Source: MWEH01 sp035409945
Lineage (GTDB): Bacteria > Bacillota > Clostridia > Christensenellales > DTU072
NCBI GenBank assembly: GCA_035409945.1
Contig: DAONQC010000002.1
Coordinates: forward strand, 258,069 to 322,068
Reading direction: 5' to 3'
Length of the DNA: 64,000 nucleotides
The notes under the pieces are model-generated. The model was not told the DNA's origin, did not search any database, and worked only from the letters and a program-made list of their open reading frames with translations. This document shows, piece by piece, positions 51,326-60,614 of this stretch. Position 1 is the first letter of the stretch. Each line of letters starts with the position of its first letter. A program made the position numbers and the translations under genes.

Positions 51326-53593
51326 TTATATTATTCTAGCCTTTCTATACGCTGATCTTGTTGCTTCGAATATCTTTGCACCTTTAAAACTATCACCTAG
51401 GTTATATATCTCTGGTGCGACATTTTCTGCAAGACAATCAAAGTATAATTTGTTTGCGCTTCGGACACCCATAGCAAGCACAACAATATCAGTTTCAAGT
51501 TTTAGTTCCACAGGTTCGTCTTTAATTTTACGTAGTACATCTAGTGGATTAACTACATTTACTGGAAGTATGGGACTCCAGGTGTTGTAAGGGTTAGGAA
51601 CATTTTTGTGAGTATTTCTTGTTACATACACCGTGTTTCCAACTATTTTATCTAGTTTAGTGCAATTTAACAGTTCCACCTCACCTTGATTTAGGTAATG
51701 AATTATGTGTCCTCTATTTGCAGTACAAGTGTGATTCATTATGTATTTATCCATCTCCACTACTTTTACATCTACGCCATGTTCATACTTTAACCAGTAT
51801 GCAGCTTCTGCACCAACTACTCCACCACCTATTACTACAGCATTCTTAGCATCACCAAGTAAGGATGGGTCTCTAAATAAATCAACTGCTGTTACAACAT
51901 TTTTATTGTTAATTCCTTCAATGCTACTAGGTCTGACTTGATTACTTCCTGTAGCAGTTATTATTACATCATATTTGCCTTCTTTAAGTGATTCAAGTGT
52001 AGCAGCCGTTCCTAGATGGAGAGTAAAGTTTGGGTTTTCCTTTAACTTTTCAACCTCTTTTTCTAAATATGAAAGATAGTTTTTAATTTCATACTTAATT
52101 TTTGCAATACTACCTGCAATTAAATTACCACCAAGCCTTTCGTCTTTTTCAAATAAGTCTACGATGTGACCTCTTGCAATTAACACTTTACTTGCTACAA
52201 TTCCTGCAGGACCACCGCCTACTACAGCAACTTTTTTTGCCTTTTTAGCTCTAGGTATTTCTGCTGAAAACTCATGCTCAAAAGAGGTCCTTGGATTGAC
52301 TGCACATTGAGGATGCCCACCCTCTACAAATTCATTAATACAAGCTTCTTGACAGCCTATACAAGGTCTAATACTTTCAGTATTCCCAGCATATGCTTTA
52401 TTACACCAATCAGGGTCGGCAAGCAAAGGTCTACCTAACATTACCATGTCACATTTTTCATCTATGAGGGCCTTTTCTGCTAAATCTGGATACCCTAACT
52501 TCCCAACCGCAACTACAGGCACTTCTAATCCTTTATTGCTTAAAATACCATTATCCTTTAGATATTTTTTGGCAATTTCTGCTATTTCAAGATAACATCC
52601 TGGTGGCATTGATGATGGTGGATGTGGTAACCACCAATTATCATAACAGCCTAAATCCACGTCAAACATATCAACACCAGCTTTCACAAGTTTTGCCATA
52701 TATTCTAGTGTCTCTTGAATAGTTCTTTCATCTTTAAATTTCTTTAGCTCTTTGATCTTTTTTCTATTCTCTTTATATGTAGCTTCAAGCATTAACGACA
52801 AGTCAATTCTGTACATTATTGGGTAATCGGGACCAGTTCTCTTTCTAATCTCTTCTACTGTTTCTATTCCAAATCTTTCATAGTCAGCATATTTGCCCAT
52901 GACTCTTCTATTGAATGCCGGGTTTGCAAGTTGCTCAAACAAATACCCTTCATGCCCGTGAATATATACACCATCAAGATTAAATGCTTTTGCGTCTGCT
53001 GCACCTTGTCCAATTCTCTTAATTATCTTTCTTAAGCTCCTATCACTTAAGCGTAAGCAAGGCACATCGCTCATATACCAATTGGGGTTAAAAGATGCAC
53101 TTCGTGGAAACTTGAACTGGTTAACCAAGCACTGTGGATTTCCCACTCTGCCCAGCCCTGCTGTCAATTGCACAAAGATATGTGCACCATGTGCGTGTAC
53201 CATAGCGGTAAGATTTCTCCATCCTGACTGGACAGTTCTTGACCTATCGATTCTTGGAAAGTATGTTAATTTATCTAGTTCTATAATAGATTTATCTATT
53301 CCATATGATACAGGGATTAAACCAGTAGTTATGAGTCCTACTCCACCCTTTGCCCTTTCTTCAAAATATTTAAGCATTTTGTCATTTGGTCTACCAGTCT
53401 CATCGCACATGTTTATGTTACCCATAGGTGCCATAACTAATCTGTTTTTCAGTGTAAGTTTATTTACTGTTATTGGTGAAAACATATTTTTATACGGATA
53501 TAGTTTGTTTGTCATTTCAGGTATTTCAAACCCGTGGTTCCACCAATCACCAAATTGACTATCTAACTCTCTTAACTTTGCTTCATAATCCAT
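51326..53593 (-). CDS. Old yellow enzyme/2,4-dienoyl-CoA reductase-like FMN/FAD/4Fe-4S oxidoreductase
   Basis: The 755-aa protein has an N-terminal OYE barrel (LTLKNRLVMAPMGNINMCDE; VYIHGHEGYLFEQLANPAFN) that binds FMN. The 4Fe-4S cluster is in CIGCQEACINEFVEGGHPQC. The C-terminal FAD/NADH domain has KVAVVGGGPAGIVASKVL and NAVVIGGGVVGAEAAY. The layout is that of 2,4-dienoyl-CoA reductase, trimethylamine dehydrogenase and bile-acid BaiCD-type enzymes. It is about 80 residues longer than usual. It reduces or removes a double bond in an unknown small molecule using NADH. GGGAGGCAGAT precedes ATG 53593. Confidence 0.92.
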   Translation of the reverse strand: MDYEAKLRELDSQFGDWWNHGFEIPEMTNKLYPYKNMFSPITVNKLTLKNRLVMAPMGNINMCDETGRPNDKMLKYFEERAKGGVGLITTGLIPVSYGIDKSIIELDKLTYFPRIDRSRTVQSGWRNLTAMVHAHGAHIFVQLTAGLGRVGNPQCLVNQFKFPRSASFNPNWYMSDVPCLRLSDRSLRKIIKRIGQGAADAKAFNLDGVYIHGHEGYLFEQLANPAFNRRVMGKYADYERFGIETVEEIRKRTGPDYPIMYRIDLSLMLEATYKENRKKIKELKKFKDERTIQETLEYMAKLVKAGVDMFDVDLGCYDNWWLPHPPSSMPPGCYLEIAEIAKKYLKDNGILSNKGLEVPVVAVGKLGYPDLAEKALIDEKCDMVMLGRPLLADPDWCNKAYAGNTESIRPCIGCQEACINEFVEGGHPQCAVNPRTSFEHEFSAEIPRAKKAKKVAVVGGGPAGIVASKVLIARGHIVDLFEKDERLGGNLIAGSIAKIKYEIKNYLSYLEKEVEKLKENPNFTLHLGTAATLESLKEGKYDVIITATGSNQVRPSSIEGINNKNVVTAVDLFRDPSLLGDAKNAVVIGGGVVGAEAAYWLKYEHGVDVKVVEMDKYIMNHTCTANRGHIIHYLNQGEVELLNCTKLDKIVGNTVYVTRNTHKNVPNPYNTWSPILPVNVVNPLDVLRKIKDEPVELKLETDIVVLAMGVRSANKLYFDCLAENVAPEIYNLGDSFKGAKIFEATRSAYRKARII

Positions 53594-53685
53594 ATCTGCC
53601 TCCCTTTAATACCTAAATTGGTTAAAACCTATCATTTAATGCCTTTATTTTTATATTTCCTCCTACGGAAACATCCACCCAACCA

Positions 53686-53722
53686 CTAAAAAACAGGTAA
53701 GATTTATCATCAATCCTACCTT
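53686..53722 (-). terminator. Probable terminator downstream of the first DUF4143 gene
   Basis: On the minus strand AGGTAGGATT and AATCTTACCT pair around GATGATA with one mismatch, followed by GTTTTTT. It lies beyond the 34-bp repeat array, 380 bases after the DUF4143 stop. Most of the 503-base gap (53594-54096) is explained by this hairpin and the array. Confidence 0.55.
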
Positions 53723-53882
53723 TTATGATATCAAAAAACAGTGCTAAAATAAAGATATATTATTAACTATATTGTGCCATGTCGCAAAGCTACATATTCT
53801 GGTCATATCGGACTTTTTTAAACAGCCATGTTACTAACTACACCAAACCAGGCAGGGCAAGTTGTTTTTAAACCACCCGCAA

Positions 53883-54052
53883 CGGACAATACGCAAAATA
53901 AATTCTAGGCACATCCCAGACAATATGCAGGATAACTTTTAGGCAAATCCTTGACAATACGCAAGATAACTTTTAAGTAAATTATGGAGAAAACACAGGA
54001 TAGATTTGGTAGAAATCCTAGACAATATGTAAAGTAACTCGAGCTACCTATG
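53883..54052. repeat. 34-bp tandem array (5 units) downstream of a DUF4143 gene
   Basis: Units of exactly 34 bases start at 53883, 53917, 53951, 53985 and 54019, with the core CGGACAATACGCAARATAA and ends like AGGCAAATCC. Units 4 and 5 are more diverged. The same unit recurs on the other side of the gene at 55506-55641. Confidence 0.88.
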
Positions 54053-54096
54053 TTTTCTCTGTTACTCTGTTTTGTTACTCATTTTAGTTTTAAAAA

Positions 54097-55452
54097 TCAT
54101 AGACACATTGTCATATAAGATGGAATACAAATAATCTCCCCTTTTTTACAAAAATTTTTGGTATGGATTATGTATGCCTGTTCAATACGCTTGTGATATT
54201 TTGCAATGAACCGTTCTAGAGAGTTAGTTGTATATTTTGTCCCAGACTTAACCTCTATGGGACAAAGTTTTGGTTTGATTTTATTACCACTTGATAAAAT
54301 AAAATCTATTTCTATATCATTACGTCTTTTCTCTACATTATATTGAGTATAGAAAAACAATCTATGCCCATTTGATACCAGACATTGCGCAATAGCATTT
54401 TCAAAAATCATTCCTTTATTTATACCAAGTTTATCATGTAAAATTTGCTTATAAATTTTTTCTTTTACAATCTCGTCTTCATCAAAAGCATGGCTTACAA
54501 GCAAACCTGTGTCGCCCATATAGCATCTTATAGAAGTTCTCTCTTCGTTAATCGACAAGCCCACATTTGGATCTGCACAGTTAAAACATTCATTAACAAT
54601 CATAGAATCTCCAAGCCAGAAAAATGTTTCTTCATACATCGGAAATGTTGACTTTTTTTCTATAGTTGATAGACGTACTCTTTTGTCATGTTTGGAAAGA
54701 AATGCAGGAATCTGGTCAAATACAGAAAGTACCCGTGAGCGATAATTTCTATCAATCTTACTAATATCATCTCGATAAAGTGAAAGAATATCTCTTTTTT
54801 CTTTATCTGCCATTGCAAAACTACGATTGTTATCAATATATTTTTTGACTGCTTGTGGCATGCCACCTACTAAAATATATTGTTTAAATAGCATCATAGC
54901 CTTATGATGAAGACCTTCTTCTAGAGGTTTTTGTTCATTAAAACAAGTTTTTATGTAATCAATTAATAGATTTTCACCTAGCGCCCAACTAAATTCCTCA
55001 AAATCCATCGGGTACATTTTTATTTTTCTTTCTTCAGAGGGAATAGTAATGTCTTTCACATTATCTCGAATAGAAATAAGAGAACCAGTTTCAATATAAT
55101 CATACCTTCCATCACTCACAAGTTTTTTAATAGACTGCCTTGCTTTTGGATATTTTTGAATTTCGTCAAAAATAATAAGAGTTTCTCTAGGATAAAGAGT
55201 TTTGTTATACTCAGTAGATAGAATTAAAAAGAATGTATCAAGATCATTTAAATATTTATCGAATGCATCTAGCACGACACTGCTAACGTCATTAAAATCA
55301 ATCAATAAATAACTTTTATACTCATTTTTTCCAAACTCTTTAACAGTTGTAGACTTACCTATACGGCGAGCGCCTTCAATAAGTAGAGCTTTCTCTCCTT
55401 GAGTCTCTTTTTTCCATTCAAGCAATTTATCGTAGATTTTTCTTTTATACAT
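54097..55452 (-). CDS. DUF4143 family ATPase (AAA_14)
   Basis: The 451-aa protein has an N-terminal P-loop domain (IEGARRIGKSTTVKEFGK, Walker A; TLIIFDEIQKYPKARQS, Walker B) and a C-terminal DUF4143 domain with NDIEIDFILSSG and LCPIEVKSGTKYT, a pattern close to PD-(D/E)XK nucleases. Such ATPases are abundant, often horizontally acquired, and poorly understood. ATG 55452 has GGGAAGGAG directly upstream; the 55476 start is less likely. A 34-bp tandem array flanks the gene on both sides. Confidence 0.85.
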   Translation of the reverse strand: MYKRKIYDKLLEWKKETQGEKALLIEGARRIGKSTTVKEFGKNEYKSYLLIDFNDVSSVVLDAFDKYLNDLDTFFLILSTEYNKTLYPRETLIIFDEIQKYPKARQSIKKLVSDGRYDYIETGSLISIRDNVKDITIPSEERKIKMYPMDFEEFSWALGENLLIDYIKTCFNEQKPLEEGLHHKAMMLFKQYILVGGMPQAVKKYIDNNRSFAMADKEKRDILSLYRDDISKIDRNYRSRVLSVFDQIPAFLSKHDKRVRLSTIEKKSTFPMYEETFFWLGDSMIVNECFNCADPNVGLSINEERTSIRCYMGDTGLLVSHAFDEDEIVKEKIYKQILHDKLGINKGMIFENAIAQCLVSNGHRLFFYTQYNVEKRRNDIEIDFILSSGNKIKPKLCPIEVKSGTKYTTNSLERFIAKYHKRIEQAYIIHTKNFCKKGEIICIPSYMTMCL

Positions 55453-55505
55453 GATTAACTCCTTCCCTATTATCATAACTTATTAATACTAGTATAGAAC
55501 TTTTT

Positions 55506-55641
55506 CGGACAATACGCAAGATAGATTTAGCCGAAATCCCGGACAATACGCAACATGGTTTTTATGTAAATGGCGGACAATACGCAAGATAAGTCCTAGG
55601 CTAATCCCGGACAATACGCAGGATGAATCTTTAAAAATGCA
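55506..55641. repeat. 34-bp tandem array (4 units) upstream of a DUF4143 gene
   Basis: Units start at 55506, 55540, 55574 and 55608, each exactly 34 bases with core CGGACAATACGCAAGATA. Together with 53883-54052 the array brackets the ATPase gene in the same orientation. Confidence 0.9.
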
Positions 55642-55739
55642 CCTGCAAACAAAAGCAGACTGCTACGATCAAGCAAAGCGGTGTGCTTATTTTGTTCTTA
55701 TTGTATTTGTATTAAGGCACATAAATTAGGCTAAACTAC

Positions 55740-57044
55740 TTAAAAAAGCATTGAAATGTATAGTCCACCTATTGCTGCAAATAATGTAGGAATAGAAACT
55801 ACTAGGCCATAAAGAACGAACTTACCAAAGCCAAACTTAATATCATGTCTGGAAAGAATGTTTGACCACATTATACCTGCAAGAGCACCAACAGGAGTTA
55901 AATATGCTCCTATGTTAGTTCCTATAATCGCAGAGTAAACAGTAAACACACTAACTTCAGATGTCGTTATGACTGAATTAAATAAGACACTTGCTGGAAT
56001 ATTGTTAATTATATTACTTAAAAGATAAGTACCAACTCCATAAGTGATTACTGTGTCACCTTTATTTAAAAATTCTGCAACCATTTTAGTCACACCATTT
56101 TGCTCTAATGCTAGCACTATTATAAACATTGATAGTACAAATGGTATAAGTTCCCAAGGTGATCTTTTTACGCATTGCCAAAGTTCTTTTGGAAGCTGTT
56201 TTTGCACCGCCCTTCTTATCGTTATACAAATAAATAAACTAGCTGCAAAAATTAGACAAATTAGCCACATGTCTAAATTAATGTACGACGATGCAACTAA
56301 AAGTAAGGTACATCCAATTAAGTGAATTAATCCTGTAATGAGTCCTGCCTTATCTTCAACTTTAACAATCTCTACTTCAGTTGCAATGGTTTGTTTTTTA
56401 AGTTTTTTCCCAAATATCAAAAGCAGTACTGCATAAGCAGTTACCCCTGCAAATATCGTTGGGATAGCCATATCAACAATATACCCAAGAAAATCAATAT
56501 TTGCTCCTTTTGCAAGGAAAATGTTTGTAGGATTTCCTATAATCAAAGCCATACTCCAGGTGTTTGCAGAAACAAATTCTGCTATTAGATATGGAAGTGG
56601 ATCAATTTTTGCATTTTTAGCAAAGTAACATATAAATGGTGAGAAAGTAAGAATAATAATATCATTTGATGTTACAACTGTAATTGCACCAACCACAAAA
56701 TATAGCACCGTAAATAATGCAATCCCATTGTTTCCAGCATATTTTAACGAAGCTGAAGCTAGATACTTAAAAAAGCCTACCTCATCAAGATAAATAGACA
56801 TCACTGTCATTGAGATAAATAGCACTAATATCTTTAATGGATTAACTGCAGTATCTTGAGTAAGTCCTTTGATGACGAAAGAAAAATCTACATTTTGTAT
56901 AGCTAGTAAAATAATTGCTGCAACTACAGCTGGGAAATAATAGATGGCAACTTTATGCCCTTTTATTTTTACATACGGACGAATTAAAACTAGCAGTATC
57001 ACTGCAAGACAAGCGATTAAACCAACAACAATTGTTACTATCAT
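55740..57044 (-). CDS. ArsB/NhaD-superfamily anion permease
   Basis: The 434-aa protein has about eleven membrane segments and belongs to the ArsB/NhaD/SLC13 group. TVVTSNDIIILTFSPFICYF and ALIIGNPTNIFLAKGAN contain the family pattern, repeated in the second half as NIINNIPASVLFNSVI and IGTNIGAYLTPVGALAGIMW. It may carry an anion such as citrate or arsenite, or exchange Na+ for H+; the sequence does not decide. TAGGATTTAT precedes ATG 57044. The leader of this gene is repeated behind the neighbouring DUF4143 gene at 58863. Confidence 0.88.
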   Translation of the reverse strand: MIVTIVVGLIACLAVILLVLIRPYVKIKGHKVAIYYFPAVVAAIILLAIQNVDFSFVIKGLTQDTAVNPLKILVLFISMTVMSIYLDEVGFFKYLASASLKYAGNNGIALFTVLYFVVGAITVVTSNDIIILTFSPFICYFAKNAKIDPLPYLIAEFVSANTWSMALIIGNPTNIFLAKGANIDFLGYIVDMAIPTIFAGVTAYAVLLLIFGKKLKKQTIATEVEIVKVEDKAGLITGLIHLIGCTLLLVASSYINLDMWLICLIFAASLFICITIRRAVQKQLPKELWQCVKRSPWELIPFVLSMFIIVLALEQNGVTKMVAEFLNKGDTVITYGVGTYLLSNIINNIPASVLFNSVITTSEVSVFTVYSAIIGTNIGAYLTPVGALAGIMWSNILSRHDIKFGFGKFVLYGLVVSIPTLFAAIGGLYISMLF

Positions 57045-57135
57045 ATAAATCCTAAATGCTTAATTTCGATTACAATTTATATTGTAAAGCGCTTAAAGTC
57101 AACGGATTTAATGACGATTAAAATTAAACTGATTT
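57044..57135. repeat. Direct repeat flanking the second DUF4143 gene (left copy)
   Basis: It is about 90 bases, matching 58863-58950: CTAAATGCTTAATTTCGATTACA against CATAATGCTTAATGATGACTACA, and GATTTAATGACGATTAAAA identical. It is also the leader of the ArsB/NhaD-like gene, with ACAATTTATATTGTAAAGCGCTT as a palindromic core. Confidence 0.82.
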
Positions 57136-57157
57136 TTACTGATTTAAACACCATTTT

Positions 57158-57225
57158 TAGCGGTCTTTTTAGACACTAAATTCTATATTTCCAGGCCTAA
57201 AAGTGAACGGCATATAACTAAGAAC
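57158..57225. repeat. Decayed copy of the second DUF4143 gene 3' end
   Basis: AGACACTAAATTCTATATTT (57171) repeats AGATACTAAATTCTATATTT (57237) at 66 bases and continues into CCAGGCCT against CTAGGCTT. Confidence 0.85.
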
Positions 57226-57248
57226 GAGGTCCTTTTAGATACTAAATT

Positions 57249-58502
57249 CTATATTTCTAGGCTTTTATCATTTAGTAGAAAATCAAATACGCTCATAACT
57301 AATATGCCATCTTCGTTGTATAATGGTGCAATTGCATCTTTTGTAATTATTATTTTTTTAAATGCATCTTGAGTCAGAAGTAAAGATTTTTTCTCTTGTT
57401 CTTTTTTCTCCTCTGTTGGCATATATAGAGCTGACTGAATATAATATCTAGTTGATCCTTTGTTACATACAAAATCAATCTCTCGTTGTTTTCTAATATT
57501 TTTCCCGTTTTTATCTACCTCGTTAGAATTAACAACACCTACATCAACATTATAGCCTCTCACTTTTAACTCATTAAATATGATGTTTTCCATTGCATGA
57601 CTTTCTTCTATTTGTCTAAAGTTTAACCTAGCATTACGTAATCCTAAATCAGTAAAATAATATTTTAACGGAGTGTTAATATACTTCTTTCCCTTTACAT
57701 CATATCTATATGCACTATCAATGAGAAAAGAGTCTTCAAAATACTCCATATATTTCTTTATTGTGTTCTGAGTAATTTTTATATTTTTCATACTACTAAA
57801 TGTAGCTGAAAGTTTATTTGGATTCGTTAGAGATCCTATACTAGAAGCAAGGATATTCAACAGTTCTTCTAACTCTATTCTGTTTCTTACATTATGTCTA
57901 CCAACAATATCTGTTATATATGTCTCATTAAATAAACTCTTAAGAAAATCAACTTTTTGCTCAGGAGAATTAATTTGTAGTACTAGTGGGATCCCACCAT
58001 AAAGAACGTAATCTTTCCACCCTGCATATATATCTCCACTATATACACTCATAAATTCAGAAAATGTCAGTGGATACATACGAATTTCATCTCCACGACC
58101 TCTAAATTCGGTAATTATATCCTTAGCAAGAAATTTAGCATTGCTACCAGTTACATAAACATCAACATTAGGCATGCGTAACAAACTGTTAAGTACTGCT
58201 TCAAATTCTCGTAATAGCTGCACTTCATCTAGCAGAACATAGTACATTTTGTTATCTTTAATTTGTGATTTTAAGTATGGTAAAAAAATCTCTGGATCTT
58301 GGTATTTCATATTCTCATAAATATCAAATGACATCTCGATAATATGGTCATCTGCTATTTGTTCCGATTTCAAATAGTCACGGAATAACTTAAACAAAAG
58401 ATATGATTTACCGCATCTTCGAATACCTGTAATTACCTTAATTAATCTGTTGTGTTTTTTAGATATCAGTTTATTTAGATATATATCTCTACGAATTTCC
58501 AT
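57249..58502 (-). CDS. DUF4143 family ATPase (AAA_14), second
   Basis: The 417-aa protein has Walker A in VITGIRRCGKSYLLFKLF, Walker B in MYYVLLDEVQLLREFEAVL, the arginine-sensor VYVTGSNAKFLAKDIITEF, and MYPLTFSEFM, followed by a C-terminal DUF4143 domain with RKQREIDFVCNKG and YYIQSALYM in place of the canonical EVK. It belongs to a different subgroup from the 54097 gene and is closer to the one at 62475. AGAGGGGTTTT precedes ATG 58502. The whole gene is bracketed by 90-base direct repeats (57044 and 58863), which suggests it was inserted or duplicated here. Confidence 0.86.
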   Translation of the reverse strand: MEIRRDIYLNKLISKKHNRLIKVITGIRRCGKSYLLFKLFRDYLKSEQIADDHIIEMSFDIYENMKYQDPEIFLPYLKSQIKDNKMYYVLLDEVQLLREFEAVLNSLLRMPNVDVYVTGSNAKFLAKDIITEFRGRGDEIRMYPLTFSEFMSVYSGDIYAGWKDYVLYGGIPLVLQINSPEQKVDFLKSLFNETYITDIVGRHNVRNRIELEELLNILASSIGSLTNPNKLSATFSSMKNIKITQNTIKKYMEYFEDSFLIDSAYRYDVKGKKYINTPLKYYFTDLGLRNARLNFRQIEESHAMENIIFNELKVRGYNVDVGVVNSNEVDKNGKNIRKQREIDFVCNKGSTRYYIQSALYMPTEEKKEQEKKSLLLTQDAFKKIIITKDAIAPLYNEDGILVMSVFDFLLNDKSLEI

Positions 58503-58510
58503 AAAACCCC

Positions 58511-58625
58511 TCTAATGCAAATTTTTGCGGATTTCCGCACTTTTCTTCAATAGTATTATAAACCTCTAATCACCTATTTGCAAGTCTAATGCAAATTTTT
58601 GCGGATTTCCGCATTTTTTTGCAAT
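58511..58625. repeat. Tandem leader repeat of the second DUF4143 gene
   Basis: TCTAATGCAAATTTTTGCGG with the following ATTTCCGCA occurs at 58511 and again at 58585, a period of 74. The unit contains two inverted repeats (GCAAATTTTTGC and GCGGATTTCCGC). A degraded third copy lies at 60346-60400 (ACAAACTTTTACGGATTGCC). Confidence 0.82.
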
Positions 58626-58862
58626 AGCAGTATTTTAAAGTATTTTATACAAGTATTGAATCTCAGAAAAAATTACATTTGATGTATAGAAATAAACAAT
58701 CTTATCAATTAGAAAAATGCACTCTCGGATTAGAAAAAATACCAAACTCTTTGGTTTTATAGTTAAATCGTTGGCTTATTCAAAAGTATCGCCTGCAGCG
58801 ACAAATAGATGTGCTCTAGTTAATGCCAGCCTGCATCATAAGTTTCAACAATAGCTATTATT

Positions 58863-58955
58863 ACATAAATCCATAATGCTTAATGATGACTACAATTTGT
58901 ATTGTAAAGAGCTTGAAATCAATAGATTTAATGACGATTAAAAACAATTAGGTTT
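58863..58955. repeat. Direct repeat flanking the second DUF4143 gene (right copy)
   Basis: This is the partner of 57044-57135, about 1.8 kb away, in the same orientation. The remaining part of the 477-base gap (58626-58862) shows no gene. Confidence 0.82.
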
Positions 58956-58979
58956 AATGGATGGAAACTGCATATCTTA

Positions 58980-59972
58980 TTAAAAATCCAATCCAAAATA
59001 CTGGTCTAACTTAGACATCTTTTTAAAAGCATTTTTGAAGTAATCATCATAATTCCATTTTGACTCCTCTATATCTTCATTTAGATATATTCTGCAATAA
59101 TCTTCAAAAAATCTAATTAGCTTATTTAACACCTCATCGATATACCCTGGCTTTATTGTTATCCAGTCTCCCGCAAACATACCATTTTTATACTCGATAT
59201 TTACCCCATTTTCCTCTGATATAACACTATCAGGATATGCTTTCTTAAGCTTTTTATATGATTCAACTGAGTTATGTTTAAGAAAATTATTAATTTTATG
59301 TAACATATCATAAGCACTATATTCCGAAAGATTGTTAATAGTTGCTTCTTTTTTATCTGGCAATAACTTATCTGAAAACTCGCAAAATACTTTAATATTG
59401 AAACTATTGCCCTGATAACCTAGCCTACTCATAACAATAAGCGTATATCTATCTACTTCGGCGGTAATTTTAGAAACAAATTGGCAATATAACGAATTAA
59501 TAATTTTACTATATTGTCTTTCCCTTCTAAAGCTTTCCATCCTAGCATCGACACCAATATCATCATAATCATCCGAACAGGATGTATGCGACAGTGCCTC
59601 TAGCCTGTATTTATCCGCTACCTCCTTTGGAGTTGTAATATAGTTTAAAACCGGTTTATATTCTTGCACCCAGTCTCTAATTAATTCTCCAAGCAGGTCA
59701 CGAAATATATTAACTTTATAATCATACTTTTTTTGTTTTGCTGGAATAAAATACACCGTATTTCTTTCTTTAAAAAGCCCATTAGGTAGAAACTCATCAA
59801 TTCCAAAACCTTTGCAAATTTTCTTATACCGTTTTGTATCTATGCGGAGCCTGCCTTTTTTCGGATGTATGCCCCAAAATTCGTATTCTAACAACTCGGG
59901 AGAGGCATAATTGTGAAAATCTGTTTCAAATTTAGAGTAGTCAAATCTTTCTGCTTTACGTAATGATTTCAT
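58980..59972 (-). CDS. Conserved hypothetical protein, 331 aa
   Basis: I do not recognise this protein. It is hydrophilic, with no signal or membrane segment. YSKFETDFHNYASPELLEYE opens it, followed by a basic, Tyr-rich region; the middle has EYKPVLNYITTPKEVADKYR and FRRERQYSKIINSLYCQFVS, and the end DEVLNKLIRFFEDYCRIYLN and DQYFGLDF. The all-alpha look and the stretch with HKINNFLKHNS recall phage- or abortive-infection-type proteins in which a conserved NNFLKH motif occurs, but this is weak. ATG 59972 (MKSLRKAERF) follows AGTAGGTG; a GTG two codons earlier is possible. Confidence 0.72.
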   Translation of the reverse strand: MKSLRKAERFDYSKFETDFHNYASPELLEYEFWGIHPKKGRLRIDTKRYKKICKGFGIDEFLPNGLFKERNTVYFIPAKQKKYDYKVNIFRDLLGELIRDWVQEYKPVLNYITTPKEVADKYRLEALSHTSCSDDYDDIGVDARMESFRRERQYSKIINSLYCQFVSKITAEVDRYTLIVMSRLGYQGNSFNIKVFCEFSDKLLPDKKEATINNLSEYSAYDMLHKINNFLKHNSVESYKKLKKAYPDSVISEENGVNIEYKNGMFAGDWITIKPGYIDEVLNKLIRFFEDYCRIYLNEDIEESKWNYDDYFKNAFKKMSKLDQYFGLDF

Positions 59973-60045
59973 GTACACCTACTTTCATAAAATATACAAG
60001 ATAGAGAAATACAATCATTTGCACCACTCCACTATAAAATATAGT

Positions 60046-60112
60046 CATAGGCGCAGCAAACACTGTTCTATCGGTTTGCCCTATGATTTTAGCACCTTTA
60101 GTGCTTTTTTAT
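60046..60112 (+). ncRNA. Candidate small RNA ending in a terminator
   Basis: CATAGG and GCAAAC (60046-60060) pair with GTTTGCCCTATG (60074-60085), with a 3-4-base bulge. A second stem AGCAC/GTGCT (60091-60105) is followed by a T-run. A TAAAAT/TATAGT box is just upstream, but no good -35. There is no plus-strand gene ahead that would need a terminator. The rest of the 640-base gap has no gene. Confidence 0.35.
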
Positions 60113-60345
60113 TCTATCACATAAGTAATTAGGCAACAAGGTATAATATATAGTTAGTCTATTAAGGCTTTTTCATTTAATAAGTAATACATGCTGCTAG
60201 TTCTGTATTCAACATACACTTCCCCAGCACATATGCTATATAATCCTATGAACCACATTATCCCAAAAATATATTGCGCTTTTACGAGCAGATCACAGCC
60301 GCAGCCTTAAATAAATTATTCAAGATACATCACTCTGTCTACGAA

Positions 60346-60400
60346 ACCTAAAACAAACTTTTACGGATTGCCACATTTTTTCACTAACATTATTCTAATG
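60346..60400. repeat. Dispersed decayed copy of the DUF4143 leader repeat
   Basis: ACAAACTTTTACGGATTGCC and ACATTTTTTCACTAACATTATT resemble GCAAATTTTTGCGGATTTCC and CACTTTTCTTCAATAGTATTAT of 58517-58558. Confidence 0.5.
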
Positions 60401-60614
60401 CTTTGTGGACATCAAACAACGTACCTCTTCTTTATCCCCCTAGCGAAATATGGATGAGATAAAGAAATAAGTAACAGCGAAAACACAAGTGGCTCAATTT
60501 AGTTCACGCATCATAAAAAGTTATAATTCATTATGTAAACCTTGACAATCATATATATTTTATGTAATATTAACTTATTAGCTAATTAGTTAATATTTGG
60601 AGTTAATTTTTATT

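Noticed and set aside
53883..54052. CRISPR array
   Set aside because: The 34-bp units are directly adjacent with no spacers, and no cas genes are present.
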